DNA of 64,000 nt from Areca catechu (Eukaryota; Streptophyta; Magnoliopsida; Arecales; Arecaceae): NCBI GenBank assembly GCA_021397845.1, contig CM038039.1, forward strand, positions 5,449,731 to 5,513,730, read 5' to 3'. Positions 10,560-23,376 of the stretch are shown piece by piece; position 1 is the stretch's first letter; each line of letters begins with the position of its first letter. Made by a program: the position numbers and the translations under genes. Under the pieces are notes generated by a model. It was given only the letters and a program-made list of their open reading frames with translations, did no database searches and was not told the origin of the DNA.

Positions 10560-11765
10560 AGAATTCTGTTTGTTCCCCTTCGGGAGGACGACCCCACCAG
10601 GACCCTCCAAATTGGAAGCACTCTCAATGAGGAGGTCAAGTTGGAACTGATTTACTTCATAAGGAATAATGCCGACGTCTTTGCTTGGTCAGCGTCGGAC
10701 ATGCTAGGCATTCCGTCGGACGTTATTACTCACCAGCTTAAAGTGGATCAGACCTATAGGCCAGTAAGGCAAAAGAAGAGGAGCTTTGCTCCCGAAAGAC
10801 GGAGGGTAATTGACGAAGAAGTCAAGAAGCTCTCTGACGCTGGCTTCATCAGAGAGGTTCACTACCCCGACTGGTTGGCAAATGTTGTAATGGTGAAAAA
10901 GGCTAATGGGAAGCGGAGGATATGCGTGGATTACACCGACCTTAACAAAGTCTGTCCGAATGAAAGTTTTTTCCTGTTAAAGATTGACCAACTGATGGAT
11001 GCCACGGTCGGTCACCAGCTTTTGAGCTTCATGGATGCCTTCTCCAGCTACAACCAGATCAGGATGTATCCAGAGGATGAGGAGAAGACGGCCTTTGTCA
11101 CTGACAAAGGGTTGTACTGCTACAAGATGATGCCCTTCGGCTTGAAGAATGCCGGAGCCACTTTCCAAAGGCTGATCAATCGGGTCTTCGAAGGACAGCT
11201 CGGAAGGAATATGGAGACGTATATTGATGATATGATAGTCAAGAGCCTCCACAGAGCTGACCACGTCAAAGACTTGCAGGAGTCCTTTGATGCACTGAGA
11301 CGTTATCGGATGAAGCTGAACCCTGCCAAGTGTACTTTTGGGATGACTTTCGGAAAGTTCTTCGGCTTCTTGGTCACACAAAGAGGAATCGAGGTCAATC
11401 CTGACAAGATTAAATCTGTTATTGACATGGGGCATCCGACCAACAAGAAGCAAGTGCAAGAACTTACGGGCCGAATAGCCTCTCTCAGTCGCTTCATCTC
11501 CCGGTCGGCTGAGAAGTCTTTACCATTCTTCAAGACCTTGCGCCGGTCGGACCACTTCCACTGGATCAACGAATGTCGGTCGGCTTTTGAAGCTTTGAAA
11601 GATCACTTAAAGAATCCTCCATTGTTGGCCAAGCCGGCGGAGGGAGAGACATTATACTTGTACCTGTCGGCATCGGACGAGGCGGTGAGCTCCATTCTCG
11701 ATCGAGTGGGGGAAGGCAGTCAACAGAGACCTGTCTACTACATCAGTAAAGTTCTTCATGATGCA
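10560..11765 (+). pseudogene. Reverse transcriptase and start of RNase H, outer element
   Basis: An open frame from about 10641 has the reverse transcriptase blocks in order: VDQTYRPVRQKKRSF, the VMVKKANGKRRICVDYTDLN fingers, SFMDAFSSYNQI with a catalytic Asp, MPFGLKNAGATFQR, and the YIDDMIV active site (the YxDD box, about 11220-11240). The RNase H thumb side begins at LLAKPAEGETLYLYLSAS. The frame runs straight into the inner element at 11766, just after YYISKVLHDA. It resumes at about 24605 with KLVYSLVIAAKRLRPYF, so the insertion split a continuous pol gene. Confidence 0.9.
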
Positions 11766-12957
11766 TGATGTGGCTAGATCGCTAACGTGGGGGCGGGAAA
11801 ACTGACGTGGAGTCCCCATCAGACGCCATGTTGGATTTTCAACACGGGCCCCTTCACCGGGCTGAGCTCCCCCGGAGCAACGGGGTCGCCCGTCGGAGCC
11901 GAGCTCCGTCCTCCGCCAGGTCGGTTCCCGCCGGGTCGGGATGCCTAGGCCGGAGTCAAGTACAAGTCCCCATCCAAGGCGGACCCCGCGGTCAGGAGTC
12001 GAGCTCAAGTCTCCTCCACCACGAGGAGCCCCTCCGAGGTCAGATCCCTTAGGCTGGGCGGCACCCCGCCCACCTCCGTCAGGTCAAGCTCGTCCGAAGT
12101 CGAGTTTCGCTGGTCCGGAGTCGAGCTGAGCCCTCCTCCGCCCAGCCGAGCCACCTCGAGGCGAGCCCCTCAAAGGCGGGCCCCACCTTTCTAGCTCGGT
12201 CCCCGGCTCAGGCAGAGGTGCCAACCATCAAGGGAGCGGCGCCTCATCTCCAAGGACAACGGTGAACCTCCCGAGGGTCGTACAGCAGCGCCCGCCATGC
12301 TGCCATTAATGCCCACGGCCGTCACTCACACCAGAAAGAAAGGAAACTCACATCAAGGTGCCATGCCCTCCACAAACATGCCGTACCACCAGGAAAAAGA
12401 CTCAACCGGAGAGCGCGAGTCCCGAGAACGGCGACCCGCCATCCGAGGTCCTGCCAGGCTTCCAGGAGAGGGGCATGCAGAAGGAATATCAGAGCGTATA
12501 GAAGCTTCCCTGGCTATCTGACAGGAGAGGCGTCCCTTCTACAGCATGATACCTCGTTGCACACGTCGACGACACGGGAAGATCCCGAGGCAAGCCAAAG
12601 TAAAAAACCTAGCCAGAGTAAGCCAAAAGTAAGCAAGCAAAGAAACAAGGGAGGGATGCCATACAGGAGGATACTACCACCTCGGCCATCCCCTCTCCCA
12701 GCTCACTCTCATTTTTCCATACACATTATACTCACTCCTCCTAGCGTGGAGCTCATCCCGAGGGGCTCGACCAGGAGGATCTGTTTTCCTGGATCATCAC
12801 TGACTTAATCGTCGGAGTGCCCTCGTCGAAATTCCTGGCCCGGGTCACTGACGTTGTTTCTTGCAGGTCCCGAGGCACCGGAGGCATCCCGAGTAGGCGG
12901 ATGCGCGGCCCTCAACGCCACCAGTAGCTACGGGTCACGGCGATTCGGGCGGCAACA
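11766..12957 (+). repeat. 5' LTR of the inner element
   Basis: 1192 bp, TG...CA ends. It shares long, nearly identical stretches with 23393-24599. Its 3' end (agctacgggtcacggcgat, ggcaaca) also matches the LTR ends of the elements at 46 and 60 kb. Confidence 0.9.
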
Positions 12958-12980
12958 TATTGGCGCGCCAGGTAGGGGCC
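12958..12980 (+). other. Primer binding site of the inner element
   Basis: Two bases after the LTR, TTGGCGCGCCAGGTAGGGG has the TTGGCG-type start typical of gypsy primer sites. I do not assign the tRNA. Confidence 0.55.
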
Positions 12981-13031
12981 GGAACGATTCTCGATCCGGT
13001 TCAGGCCCCACTCGGATAGTTTGTCGAGAGG

Positions 13032-14545
13032 ATGGTGACCACTCGGGCGAGGGGAGCCTCTCCTAGCCATGCGGAAGAGTCCCCTTCCCACGGGAACCTG
13101 CACGGTCTGGGGATGGAGCCACCTGCCCCGGTTCAACCACCTTCACTAGAAGTCCAGCTGACCGCACTTGCTCAGCAAATGCACACCCTCACTGTAGCAG
13201 TGCGTCAGCTCCAGCACCAGCATCGGTCCCTGGCTACTCACCAGCAGTCAGAGACCCCCGCGGCCCATGCCGCAGCATCCCGCGACAGCATGCATTCCTT
13301 CCACAGGAGGCCTTCGCAGCCTTAGGCCGTTACAGACCCTCGGGGTAGTCGTCAAGTCCCGATGAAGCGACAATGGGCCGGGTCCACCGACGAAGAAAGT
13401 TGCTCACCACACCTTGACCGGGGGGCATCTAAATCCCGCCAAGGCAGAAAGGGCAAAGCCCCTCGTCACGGGCACCACGCACCCGCATCACCTTCCCCGT
13501 CTCTCTCAGCAGAGGGGTCGACGGATGAAGCCATCAGGTGCATGGCAGAGAAGCGCCTGGAAGAGCATGACCGCAAACTGGCAGAGCAGTCCCACCGGTT
13601 TGCTAACTTGCCCGGCTTCGCTAGCGAGCCAGCGGGCTATGACGTCCGCCCTCCGTTCTCCCAGGAGATCCAAGCGGAGTCGATTCCTCGCCGATTTCGC
13701 ATGCTATAGGTGGATCCCTACGACGGGACCACCGACCTCCTGGACCACCTGGAAAGCTACCGGACCCTCATGAGGGTCTAGGGGGCCACTGACGCTTTCC
13801 TGTGCGTTGCCTTTCCTGCTACTCTCCGGAAGGCAGCTCGGGTATGGTTCGCCCTCCTTGATCCGGAACGCATCAACTCCTTTGCCCAGCTGGGGCAAAG
13901 GTTCGTGGCTCACTTCGATGCATGTCGGAAGATGCCACGGGAGGTGGACAGCCTCTTCTCCATCAGGCAGCAAGACCACGAGCCACTGCGGGACTACATG
14001 GCTCGCTTCAAGGCCGCCACGCTGGAGATCTACAACCTGGAGGAGCCGGTTGCAATGCTGGCTCTGAAGCGAGGGCTCAGGACTTCTTGCCTGACCTACT
14101 CGCTTGACAAGAAGCCTTCGAAGACTTACTCCGAGCTCCTCTCCCGAGCTTAGAAGTACATCCATGCCGAGGAGGCGGATCGTACAAGGCGGGAGCTCGA
14201 CGGGAAGCCGCTGAAGAGGTCGGCACCCACCGAGGCGCCTGGGGCACGGAGGCCAGGACCGCCAGCTCAGAGCTCCCGGTTGGGACCAAGGCCAAGAAGC
14301 GCTCCCATCTCTGAGGGGAGTTTCACCCCCCTCACCCCGAGAATAAATATCCTCATGGAGATCGAAGGCGAGACCTATCTGAGGCGCCCACCACCATTGA
14401 AGCCGTCCTCTAGCCGTGACAAGACGAAGTACTAGCATTTCGACCGTGACCACGGCCACAACACCGAGGAGTGCCATAATCTCAAGTGGGAGATCGAAGA
14501 GCTCATCAAGAGTGGCTACCTCGGAAGATATGTGGGGGACAGACC
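13032..14545 (+). pseudogene. gag of the inner Tat element, broken
   Basis: The ATG at 13032 gives MVTTRARGASPSHAEE; the element at 46-58 kb has MVTMRARERSPPVAQG at the same place. The gag core follows: VDPYDGTTDLLDHL near 13711, AFPATLRKAARVWF near 13810, EPLRDYMARFKAATLE near 13980 and LKRGLRTSCLTYSLDKK near 14064. The knuckle-like segment DRDHGHNTEECHNLK is near 14441-14488. Stops include TAG at 13707-13709 where the outer element has CAG (Gln), and TAG at 14152-14154. The TAG at 13707 is shared with the related element at 56522-56524. Confidence 0.8.
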
Positions 14546-14699
14546 TCAACCGGAATCTCAGGCGCTCGTCACCCTCCCACCAGTCCCGGTGGTCGACAAT
14601 CGCCCTACCGAGAAGTGGTGGAGATGATACGCTGGGGAGCTGAGTGCGCGCCCAAGAGGGTTCGGGGGGCAGGGCATCCTGAGGTTGTACTCCCCTTTA

Positions 14700-15130
14700 T
14701 GAGAAAAAGGGAAGACGGGGAGAAAAATGTAAATAATGATGCTGTGGTCGTCGAGATGACGATCGCAAAGCATCCTGTAAAACGCATCATGGTAGATAGT
14801 GGAAGCTTCACGGATGTGTTTTTCTACGATGCCTTCTCTAGGATGAATCTTTTCTCTGTTCAGCACAAGCCTGTACATACCCCCCTTGTTGGTTTCACGG
14901 GAGACTCTGTAAGGGTGGAGGGAGAAATCACTCTTCCAATCACTGCCGGGATCCCACCTCGGTAGAGTACCGTCATGATGATGTTCACGGTTGTCAGGCT
15001 TCCCTTCGCCTTATAACGTGATTTTGGGCCGACCTGGGCTCAATCTCCTCGACGCTGTTGTCTCTATCAAGAGATTGCTTGTACAATTCCCAACCCCTTG
15101 TGGCATGGAGGAGATGAGGGGTACGCCTCA
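14700..15130 (+). pseudogene. Aspartic protease region of the inner element
   Basis: The signature is IMVDSGSFTDVFFYDAF (about 14788-14838), then VGFTGDSVRVEGEITLP. A stop near 14963 and a frame change follow, then SPYNVILGRPGLNLLDAV in another frame (about 15003-15060). The active-site Asp-Ser-Gly is kept, but the reading frame is broken. Confidence 0.75.
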
Positions 15131-15260
15131 GCCGGTGCAGCACTGCTTTCAAACCCTCCCCGGGGCTCAGGTGCCCGAGGAGGACCCCAAGACAGACGAG
15201 CTCGACCAGAGGGTTCAGGACCCCAGGGGAGGCCCAGCCGAGCGCCTACTTCCTTACCAG

Positions 15261-17507
15261 CTTGGGGCCGACCAGACGAAGACCGTGCAGATCAGAGCCC
15301 AGCTGCCCGAGGAGGAGAAGGCTTCGCTGTTGGAGTTCCTGCGGGCGAATGCATATGTGTTCGCCTGGACAGCGATGGACGTGCCAGGCATTCCCCCCGA
15401 AATCATCATCCACAAGCTTAACGTCGACTCGAAGCACAGGCCGGTTCGGCAGAAGAAGAGAAGCTTCGCCCTAGAAAGGTAGGCGGCCATCAACGAGGAA
15501 GTGGAAAAACTCTTGGTCACCAACTTCGTCCGGGAGGTGCAATACCCGAGCTGGCTGGCGAACGTAGTGATGGTGAAGAAGAATAATGGCAAGTGGAGGA
15601 TCTGTGTAGACTATACCGACCTCAATAAGGCGTGCCTAGAGGACAGCTTCCCTTTGCTGAGGATAGATCAGTTGGTGGACGCTATCTCAGGGCACAGGCT
15701 GCTCTCCTTCATGGATGCGTTCTCGGGGTACAATCAGATCCGGATGCACCCGGAAGACGAAGATCACATTGCCTTCATTACCGACCGAGGGACATACTGC
15801 TACAGGATGATGCCCTTTGGCCTGAAGAATGCTGGAGCCACGTACCAACGTTTGGTCAACAAGGTCTTCAAGGACCAGATTGGCCGGAATGTGCAGGTGT
15901 ACGTGGATGACATGCTCGTTATGAGCAAGCCAAGCTCGGACCACGTCGCCGACCTCGTTGAAGCCTTTCATAATCTCCGGAAGCACCAAATGAAGCTCAA
16001 TCCAGCAAAGTGCGCTTTCGGGATGGCGGCCGGAAAGTTCCTCCACTTCATGGTCACCCAGAGAGGCATCGAAGCGAACCCGGAGAAGGTCCAGGCGATC
16101 CTTGACATGGAGCACCCGATATCCAAGAAGCAAGTTCAACGTCTGACAGGGGTCGCAGCCTTAAGCCGGTTCATCTCGAGGTCGGCTGACCGCTGCCTCC
16201 CTTTCTTCAAGGCTTTGCGCAAAATGCATGACTTCACCTGGACTGAAGAGTGCAAGACGTCCTTTGAAGAGCTGAAGGAGTTCCTGGCCTCTCCACCTCT
16301 ACTATCCAGACCGGAAGAAGGAGAAGAGCTCCTACTCTACCTGGCGGTTACACCCGGGGCCGTCAGCTCGGTCCTCGTCCGCACAGATCATGACGGGTCT
16401 CAAAAGCTGGTGTACTATACCAGCAAAATCCTCCACGACACGGAGATCAGGTATACTCGCTCCGAGAAACTCATTTTTGTACTAATCATGTCTGCTAAGC
16501 ATCTCATGCCCTACTTCCAAGTGCATCCCATTGCGGTTGTGACCGATCAGTAGATGAGGACCATACTAGGCCATCCCGAAACTTCCGGGAGACTAGCTAA
16601 ATGGTCCCTAACATTGAGCGAGTTCGACATCGCGTACCGGTCGAGGTCGTCGCAGAAGGTCCAAGTCCTAGCCGACTTCATGGTCGAATGTACAGGGCCC
16701 CCCGAGGAGCCAGAGCGGACAGTCCCGGAGAGCCAAACTGAGCCTGGACCACGAGAGGACCCTTGGGTCCTCCACATGGACGGTGCCTCCAATTTCGGCA
16801 GAAGCGGAGCGGGCCTCATCCTCGCTAATTCCGATGGAGTGGTGACGGAATGCGCTCTCCGCTTCAAGTTCGCCGCCACGAACAACCAGGCGGAGTACGA
16901 AGCGCTCCTCGCGTGCCTAAAGGTATCCGGTGAGCTGGGCGTCGAAAGCTTGAAGGTTTTCACCGACTCCCAACTGGTTGCCGGACAAGTCTCCGGAGAG
17001 TACAAGGCCCGAGACCCCCAGATGGTGAAGTACCTGGAGAAGGTTCGTTCGAGCATGGCAGGTTTCCGTTACTTCCGCATTTTCCACATCCCTTGCGGAG
17101 AAAATGCTCATGCGGATGCACTGTTGAGGCTCGCAACCCTACTGGACTCATCCTCGGGGCGTGCCTACGTTGTGTATCTCGAGAATCCAAGCTACGAGAG
17201 CCCAGAGAAGGTGCAACAAGTAGCCCATGAGCTGAGCTGGATGGACAGGTACATCAAGTACATCCAATACGGCCTCCTACCAGAGGACCGCAGAGAAGCT
17301 GGCCTCATCAGAAGGAAGGCCACCCGTTTTGTTCTAATGGACGGTCATCTCTACCGTCGATCTTACTCCTACCCACTTTTGAAGTGCCTCAGATCCACGG
17401 AGGCAGCCTTCGTGCTCCGGGAGATACACGAGGGCCTCTGTGGGAACCATGTAGGGGGAGGATCCTGGCATACAAGGCTCTTCGCCAGGGATACTTCTGG
17501 GAGATGA
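15261..17507 (+). pseudogene. Reverse transcriptase, RNase H and second RNase H of the inner element
   Basis: RT blocks: VMVKKNNGKWRICVDYTDLN, SFMDAFSGYNQIRMHPED, MPFGLKNAGATYQRLV and the active site YVDDMLVMSK (about 15900-15930). RNase H 1 runs to about 16690. After an acidic linker comes the second RNase H, with HMDGASNFGRSGAGLIL (about 16774-16824) and NNQAEYEALLACLKVSGE, the dual RNase H arrangement of the Tat lineage. Stops: TAG 15480-15482 and TAG at 16551-16553. The two long open parts (15501-16553, 16554-17507) show recent decay. Confidence 0.9.
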
Positions 17508-18466
17508 TGAGAGAAGACGCCGCCGACTTCGCCAAGAAGTGTGACAAATGCCAACGCCATTTTCACATACAGCGCCTGCCGGCTGCACCGATCTTCCAGT
17601 TGTCATCCCCCTGGCCTTTTGCACAGTGGGGGATGGACATTCTGGGACCGTTCCCCACCGCGCCAGGGTAGCGGAAATTCCTGCTAGTGGTGATCGACTA
17701 CTTCACCAAGTGGGTCGAAGTGGAGCCGCTAGCTCGGATTACAGAAGCCAATGTTCGACAATTCTTTTGGAAGTCTATCATCTGCCGCTTCGGACTCCCC
17801 AATTGTGTCATCTTCGACAACGGGCGGTATTTCGACAATTGAAAATTCGAAGGGTTCTGCGTCGAACACGGCATCCAACACAGGTTCACCTCGGTAGCTC
17901 ATCCCCAGACAAACGGGAAAGCTGAGGTGACCAACCGGACCATCCTCCAAGGACTTCGCACCAAGTTGGACCAAGCGAAGGGCAGATAGGCTAAGGAACT
18001 TCCAAGCGTCCTGTGGGCCTACTACACAATGCCCAGAACAGCAACGGGTGAAACACCCTTCAACCTCGTCTTTGGTGCTGAAGCGGTAATCCCAATCGAA
18101 CTCGGCGTGCCCACGCTGCGGGTGTAGCAGTATGACAAGACACAGAAATCGGCGCACCTTTTGCTCAATCTGGACCTCCTAGAAGAAACAAGGGACAAAG
18201 CCCGACTTCGAATGGCGGCATACCGACAACGGGTCGCCCGATATTACAATGCACGGGTGAAGCTGAGGACTTTCCGACTTGGCGACCTGGTACTGCGCCA
18301 GGCCGAAGCATCTCAACTACGGGAGTGCGGCAAGCTCTCGCCGAATTGAGAAGGCCCTTATAAAGTGGCCGAGGCCCTCTCACATGGGGCGTACTATCTC
18401 GAGGACCTGGATGGCGCCAGGTTCCCTCGAACATGGAATGCTTGTAATTTGAGAGCAGATACTGTC
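17384..18466 (+). pseudogene. Integrase of the inner element, broken
   Basis: The HHCC zinc finger is visible around 17415-17560: EIHEGLCGNH, then CDKCQRHFH, in different frames. The catalytic core follows with VIDYFTKWVEVEPLARITEA (about 17682-17740), the second Asp at IFDNGRYF and the Glu region GKAEVTNRTILQGL. The C-terminal module ends at RFPRTWNACNL near 18450. Stops include TAG 17669-17671, TAG at 18125-18127 and TGA near 17839. The enzyme would join element DNA to the chromosome; it cannot be made here. Confidence 0.85.
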
Positions 18467-18539
18467 AGTAATGTAAGTTTTTCCTTCATTAGAAATAAAG
18501 ACTTTCTTTTGCACAATAGGTTATTTGCCTTGCAGGAAT

Positions 18540-20085
18540 GTCGCTGCTCGGGGCCCAGCTCTCCGGGAGGCAAGCCTCGAGCCCAGCTCCAAGGCATCCA
18601 AGCCCGGAGAAAAGTCCTCCGGCACTAAGACCTGAGAAGCCCTCAGGCACTCAAATCCGGAGCCTAGTCCTCCGGCCAGCACGTCTCCGAGCCCAGCTCC
18701 AAGACGGCAACTCCTGAGCCATGTCCTCAGGTATCAAAGTCCAGAGCCCAGTCCTCTGGCCAGCACGTCTCCGAGCCTAGCTCCAAGACGGCAACTCCTG
18801 AGCCATGTCCTCAGGCATCCAAATCCGGAGCCCAGCTCTCCGGCCAGCATGTCTCTGAGCCCAGCTCCAAGACGGCGTTTCCTGAGCTCGACCTCAGGCA
18901 CTCAAGCCTCGAGCCAAGCTCCAAGGCATCCAAGCCCGGAGAAAAGTCCTCCGGCACCAAGACCTGAGAAACCCTTAGGCACTCAAATCCAGAGCCCAGT
19001 CCTCCGGCTAGCACGTCTCCAAGCCCAGCTCCAAGATGGCGACTCCTGAGCTATGTCCTCAGGTATCAAAATCCGGAGCCCAGTCCTCCGGCCAGCATGT
19101 CTCCAAGCCCAGCTCAAAGACGGTGACTCCTAAGCCATGTCCTCAGGTATCAAAGTCCGGAGCCCAGTCCTCCGGCCAGCACGTCTTCGAGCCCAGCTCT
19201 AAGACAACGACTCCTGAGCCATGTCCTCAGGTATCAAAATCCGGAGCCCAGTCCTTCGGCCAGAATGTCTCCGAGCCCAGCTCCAAGACGGCAACTCCTG
19301 AGCCATGTCCTCAGGTATCAAAGTCCGGAGCCCAGTCCTCCGGCCAGCACGTCTCTGAGTCCAGCTCCAAGACAGCGACTCCTGAGCCATGTCCTCAGGT
19401 ATCAAAATCCGGAGCTTAGCCCTCCGGCCAGCACGTCTCCGAGCCCAGCTCCAAGACGGCGACTCCTGAGCCATGTCCTCAGATATCAAGATCCGGAGCC
19501 CAGTCCTCCAGCCAGCACGTCTCCGAGCCCAGCTCCAAGATGGCAACTCCCGAGCCATGTTCTCAGGTATCAAAGTCCAGAGCCCAGTCCTCCGGCCAGC
19601 ACGTCTCCGAGCCCAGCTCTAAGATGGCAACTCCTGAGCCATGTCCTCAGGCATCCAAATCCGGAGCCTAGCTCTCCGGCCAGCACGTCTCCGAGCCCAG
19701 CTCCAAGACGGCGTTTCCTGAGCCCGACCTTAGGCACTCAAGCCTCGAGCCCAGCTCCAAGGCATCCAAGCCCAGAGAAAAGTCCTATGGCACCAAGACC
19801 TGAGAAGCCCTCAGGCACTCAAGCCTCGAGCCCAGCTCCAAGGCATCCAAGCCTAGAGAAAAGTCCTCCGGCACCAAGACTTGAGAAGCCCTCAGGCACT
19901 CAAGCCTCGAGCCCAGCTCCAAGGCATCCAAGCCCGGAGAAAATTCCTCCGGCACCAAGACCTGAGAAGTCCTCAGGCACTCAAGCCTCGAGCCCAGCTC
20001 CAAGGCATCCAAGACCTGAGAAGCCCTCAGGCACTCAAGCCCGGAGCCACCGCTCTCCGGCATCGGAGTCTCGAGCCCAGCTCCA
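18540..20085 (+). repeat. 84-bp and 81-bp tandem repeat array after integrase
   Basis: From about 18660 to 19680 an 84-bp unit recurs (gccatgtcctcaggtatc, tccggccagcacgtctcc, cccagctccaagacggc). A related ~81-bp unit (aggcatccaagcccgg, aagacctgagaagccctc) dominates 18540-18660 and 19740-20085. Both lengths are multiples of three, so several frames stay open, including one of 405 codons. The composition is repeat-driven. The same family, inverted, forms the 86-bp array at 49770-51530. Confidence 0.92.
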
Positions 20086-21240
20086 AGACAGTGAGGCTCA
20101 AGCCCATACAAGATGGAGCTCCCCTCTCCGACCTCCCTGCACTGAAAGAGAAAAGAGAAGAAAAGAAGAGGGACGAGAAAGGGGGAGGAGAGAAGGCATT
20201 CACACCACAAAAGAGAGAAGAAGCCGTATTGGCCGAACTATTTTTCATTACTTAAAAGAAATACATTACATTTTCTCCCGGGCCTTGACAAGCCAGGCAG
20301 CCCGGTCCAACAAAAAGAAGAAAAATTCTTACAAGAAGTCCTACCCTATTGAGCCGGCTCCTTCTCTGGGCGGTGCATGGCTGGGACTTCCCCCTCCTCC
20401 ATTTCCGTTGCAGGGGCACCTTCCTGAGCAGCCTTTGCCGGAGGGGCTGGTTCAGCTGTTGACGCTGCCAGGATCTACTTAGCTGTCTTCGCCTGCGGCA
20501 CTGGTTCGGCCGTCGTCGTAACCAAGGTCGGCTCGACACGGCCAGATGCCTCCGGGGCCACCTCTAGGAGAGTCCCGGCCGGAACGGCTCCCTGCCTCGC
20601 TGCAGCCACCGCCGGAGCTGGAGCCTTCTTGCCAAGAGCTCGGAGCGCGGCCAATCGCTCCTCGGAGAGGATCCCCCATAGCTTAGTGCGACAGTAGGCG
20701 AACCCCTTGGCGAAGGAGTCCGTCGCCGCCTCCTTGAAGTCCTTTATATATGGGGGAGGCCTTGAAAGTGGCCACCGCGTCGGCGACCTCCTTCCTTGTG
20801 GCCTTCGCCCGACGCCTCGCCTCAGCCAGTTGCTCTCCTGCGTGCTTGGCTTGGTGGATCGCTACCACCATCCCCTTCTTGGCGGTCTCAGTGGAATGGG
20901 CGGTGGTAGTAGCCTTCTCCTCCACCTCCGTAGCCCTCTTCTCAGCGACCGTCGCCTTCTTCTCAGCAGAGGTAGCCCTTTCTCTTACCGCCTCCGACTC
21001 GGGCCGGAGCTCCTTCAATCGGGTCCTCTTTGACTCGAGCTCCCCCTCGAGCTCCTTCCTGATCCGGGCGGCGTCGGCGACCTCAGTCATGAGGCTCTTA
21101 ACCTTTAGGTTAGCCTCTCGGGTCTCCTCATCCTTCCGACCCATCTCAGTCCTCAGGGACTCGAGCTCTGCCTGTCGCTTTTTGTCCCTTTTGGCCCAGT
21201 TACGGCAGTAGTCCCGGATGAGGATCAGTTCTCTGTCTTG

Positions 21241-21327
21241 CTGCATGAGAGAGGGCACGTTAGCTATGGTGCTAAAAAAAAGGGGGGGGGGGTCAGAAGT
21301 AATAAAGACGAGCGAAGAGGAACTTAC
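21241..21327 (-). other. Intron B of the inner antisense gene
   Basis: On the minus strand the donor is GCC|GTAAGTTCC and the acceptor ctcatgcag|CAAGAC, 87 bases, phase 0. The intron includes a C/T-rich run before the acceptor. It contains no stop, so the unspliced frame is also open. Equivalent phase-0 introns lie at 28347-28418 and 40598-40679. Confidence 0.6.
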
Positions 21328-21922
21328 GGCATAGAGGTTGGCAAAGGACGAGCTGATGACGTCGCCTAGAAGTCTCCCGCTCCCTTCCCGCCGGTCATAA
21401 GACTGGACTGAGAAGTCCATCATTCGCTCGGCAAGGCTCGCATCCTTCATCAAGGAGACGTTGGGCCCCAACCGGAAAGGGACTCGGTGGTAGTCCCTGT
21501 CTCTCTTTTTCGCTGACTTGGACCCCTCAGCGGTGAAAGGCGCCTTCAATGCCAGTTATGAGCTCGACGTCGCTTCAGGCTGCACCTGGGGCGCCGGCCT
21601 TGCTTTTTTCGGCTCCCCGTCCTCCTCGACATCGACGACCTCCGGAGGGGGGCTCCCACCCTAGCGGCAGCAGCAACCGATCTGGCCCGGATGACCACCT
21701 CGGGCTCGGGCACCGGGACTGGCTCGTGCTGCCCTGAAGGCTCCGGGACGGGCTCGGCCGCCCTCTTCTGCCTTCGTTCAGAGACCGGTGCGTCTGGCCC
21801 GGCCTGCACCGATCTCGCACCGTTATCAGCAGGAGCCCTCTTCGGAGCGGGCTCGCCGGCTTCAGCTGCCTGCTCTCGTTCCTCGGAGAATGAGAGCAGC
21901 TCATCCATGGAGAATTTCATTC

Positions 21923-22032
21923 TTGCACCAAAGAAGACACGATCAATCCTAAGTTCAAAAAAAAAAGAGAAAAAAAAGAAGAGAAAGAAAATGAAGAAAG
22001 AAAAAGATAAGGGGTGGCCAAGTCGAACTCAC
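21923..22032 (-). other. Intron A of the inner antisense gene (acceptor damaged)
   Basis: On the minus strand the donor is TCGG|GTGAGTT. The expected acceptor reads gcaa|gaATG, where the 48-kb element has gcag|gcATG. Restoring AG would keep frame in phase 1 (G + GA). So the intron position is conserved but the acceptor G appears to have changed to A. Confidence 0.55.
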
Positions 22033-23376
22033 CCGACTCCTGCATCGAGCCGACCCCGGCTTCGTGGAGATTTCGCTTCGACAACAGGATCTCAAGCGAG
22101 GGGATCTCAGCCGATCTGAGTAGCTCATACAGGTCGAGGTCGGCTGCTTCGATGGAGGACTTCCTATTGGGAGACCGATTTGGGTCGCTCCAAACCTAGT
22201 CGATCCCTTCGATCGAGGCAAAGAAATACCTACTCTTCCATCCCTTGATGGAAGAGGGGAGCTCGAACCTAATGCCCCGAGGGCGAGAAGAAATGGACCA
22301 CCATCCCTCCTCGGTAGGGTGGCGTTTCAGGATGAAGAAGGCCCTGAACAGGGAGAAACGGGCGACGATCCCATGGAAGTGACATAGATCGATGAAACAG
22401 AAGATCGTTCTGATAGCATTGGGGACCAATTGGGCAGGAACAAGGCGGTAGTTGGCCAGAAAGGAGAGAAAGAAAGGATGGACAGGAAATAGGAGACTCC
22501 CGGTGAAGGCCTCCTCATAGAAAGCGATCCGCCGAGGGCCACTAGATGTGACCCGCTTCCCCGGACGAGGAACAGAAAGGTGGATGGACTCGGGGATGTC
22601 GTAAGCATCCCGGATGGTCGCAAGATCCTCGGCGATGATCACCGAAGCAATCCCTCCGGGACCTGTCGACCGAAAAAGTTCGGGTTCAGGAACAAGAGCA
22701 GGGGGAGGAGCAGGAAGGAGAGCTAAGCGAGGTGGGGGAGCAGACCTAGGTTCACTAATGGCTACAAGACCATAGGAAGGTCTCCTACTGAACTCATAGC
22801 ATGCCGCCTCCCTTTCCTCGTCGGAGGAAGAAGTCCTCGGCCAGGAAGGTCCGGCCTTGGCTTGGCAGGAAGGACGGAAGTTTGGGCCAAAACGGTCCAT
22901 GGAAGAAGAAGAGAAGGATGAAGGAAGACCTACGATGACCTCTAGTTGACGAGAAGGGAGAGGAAGAAGGAGCTAACCTGCTAAGGGTTTAGGAGGACAA
23001 TGGCGGCCGGAGGAGGAGAGGACCTCTGTATGACGCCGGGCGCGAAAGATTTGAAAGAAAGTAAGTCTCGAAAAATTTACCCATCTTTTCGAGGCAACCT
23101 ACGCCCGACCGTACCGTTACGGCTCTCCCAAGAGACGCTCGCCACGTGTCGCCGATCGATGGGCCCAGCACCTTAATCCGACCACAATCGCTCTGACTTC
23201 CGTGCTCGTCATAACTGCTCCTCAGATGTGACCGCGTGGCACCCCCGCACAGGCTCGAAGGATCGCCACGCGAAGCGCCGCCGATATCGGTCATTATTAT
23301 ACCAGATTTTTTTGCCTTTCTATGTCAGCACCGCAATTACTCCCTTCGTCCCGAGCGCCGCGCGCCAATGGGCCTC

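Larger units (their letters stand above)
20346..22900 (-). pseudogene. Antisense spliced gene of the inner element
   Basis: On the strand opposite to gag-pol an ATG at 22900 (MDRFGPNFRPSC) opens a PF04195-like domain: DLATIRDAYDIPESIHLSVP, then FPVHPFFLSFLANYRLVPAQ, PNAIRTIFCFIDLCHFHG and GWKSRYFFASIEGID. A TAG at 22196-22198 interrupts it (the 48-kb copy has Trp near there). Exon 1 would run to 22033, a phase-1 intron to 21923, exon 2 to 21328, a phase-0 intron (21241-21327) and exon 3 to TAG 20346-20348. Exon 2 is rich in Pro, Glu and Arg; exon 3 is a long coiled coil (RDKKRQAELESLRTEM, many Glu/Lys/Ala heptads). Known from the literature: Tat/Retand elements carry additional ORFs here. Role unknown. 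Confidence 0.7.

Noticed and set aside
18540..20085. CRISPR-like array
   Set aside because: Units are contiguous with no unique spacers, and the setting is a plant retrotransposon.
19265..20482. 405-codon plus-strand frame rich in Ser and Pro
   Set aside because: It is made by 84- and 81-bp tandem repeats, whose lengths are multiples of three and keep several frames open on both strands.
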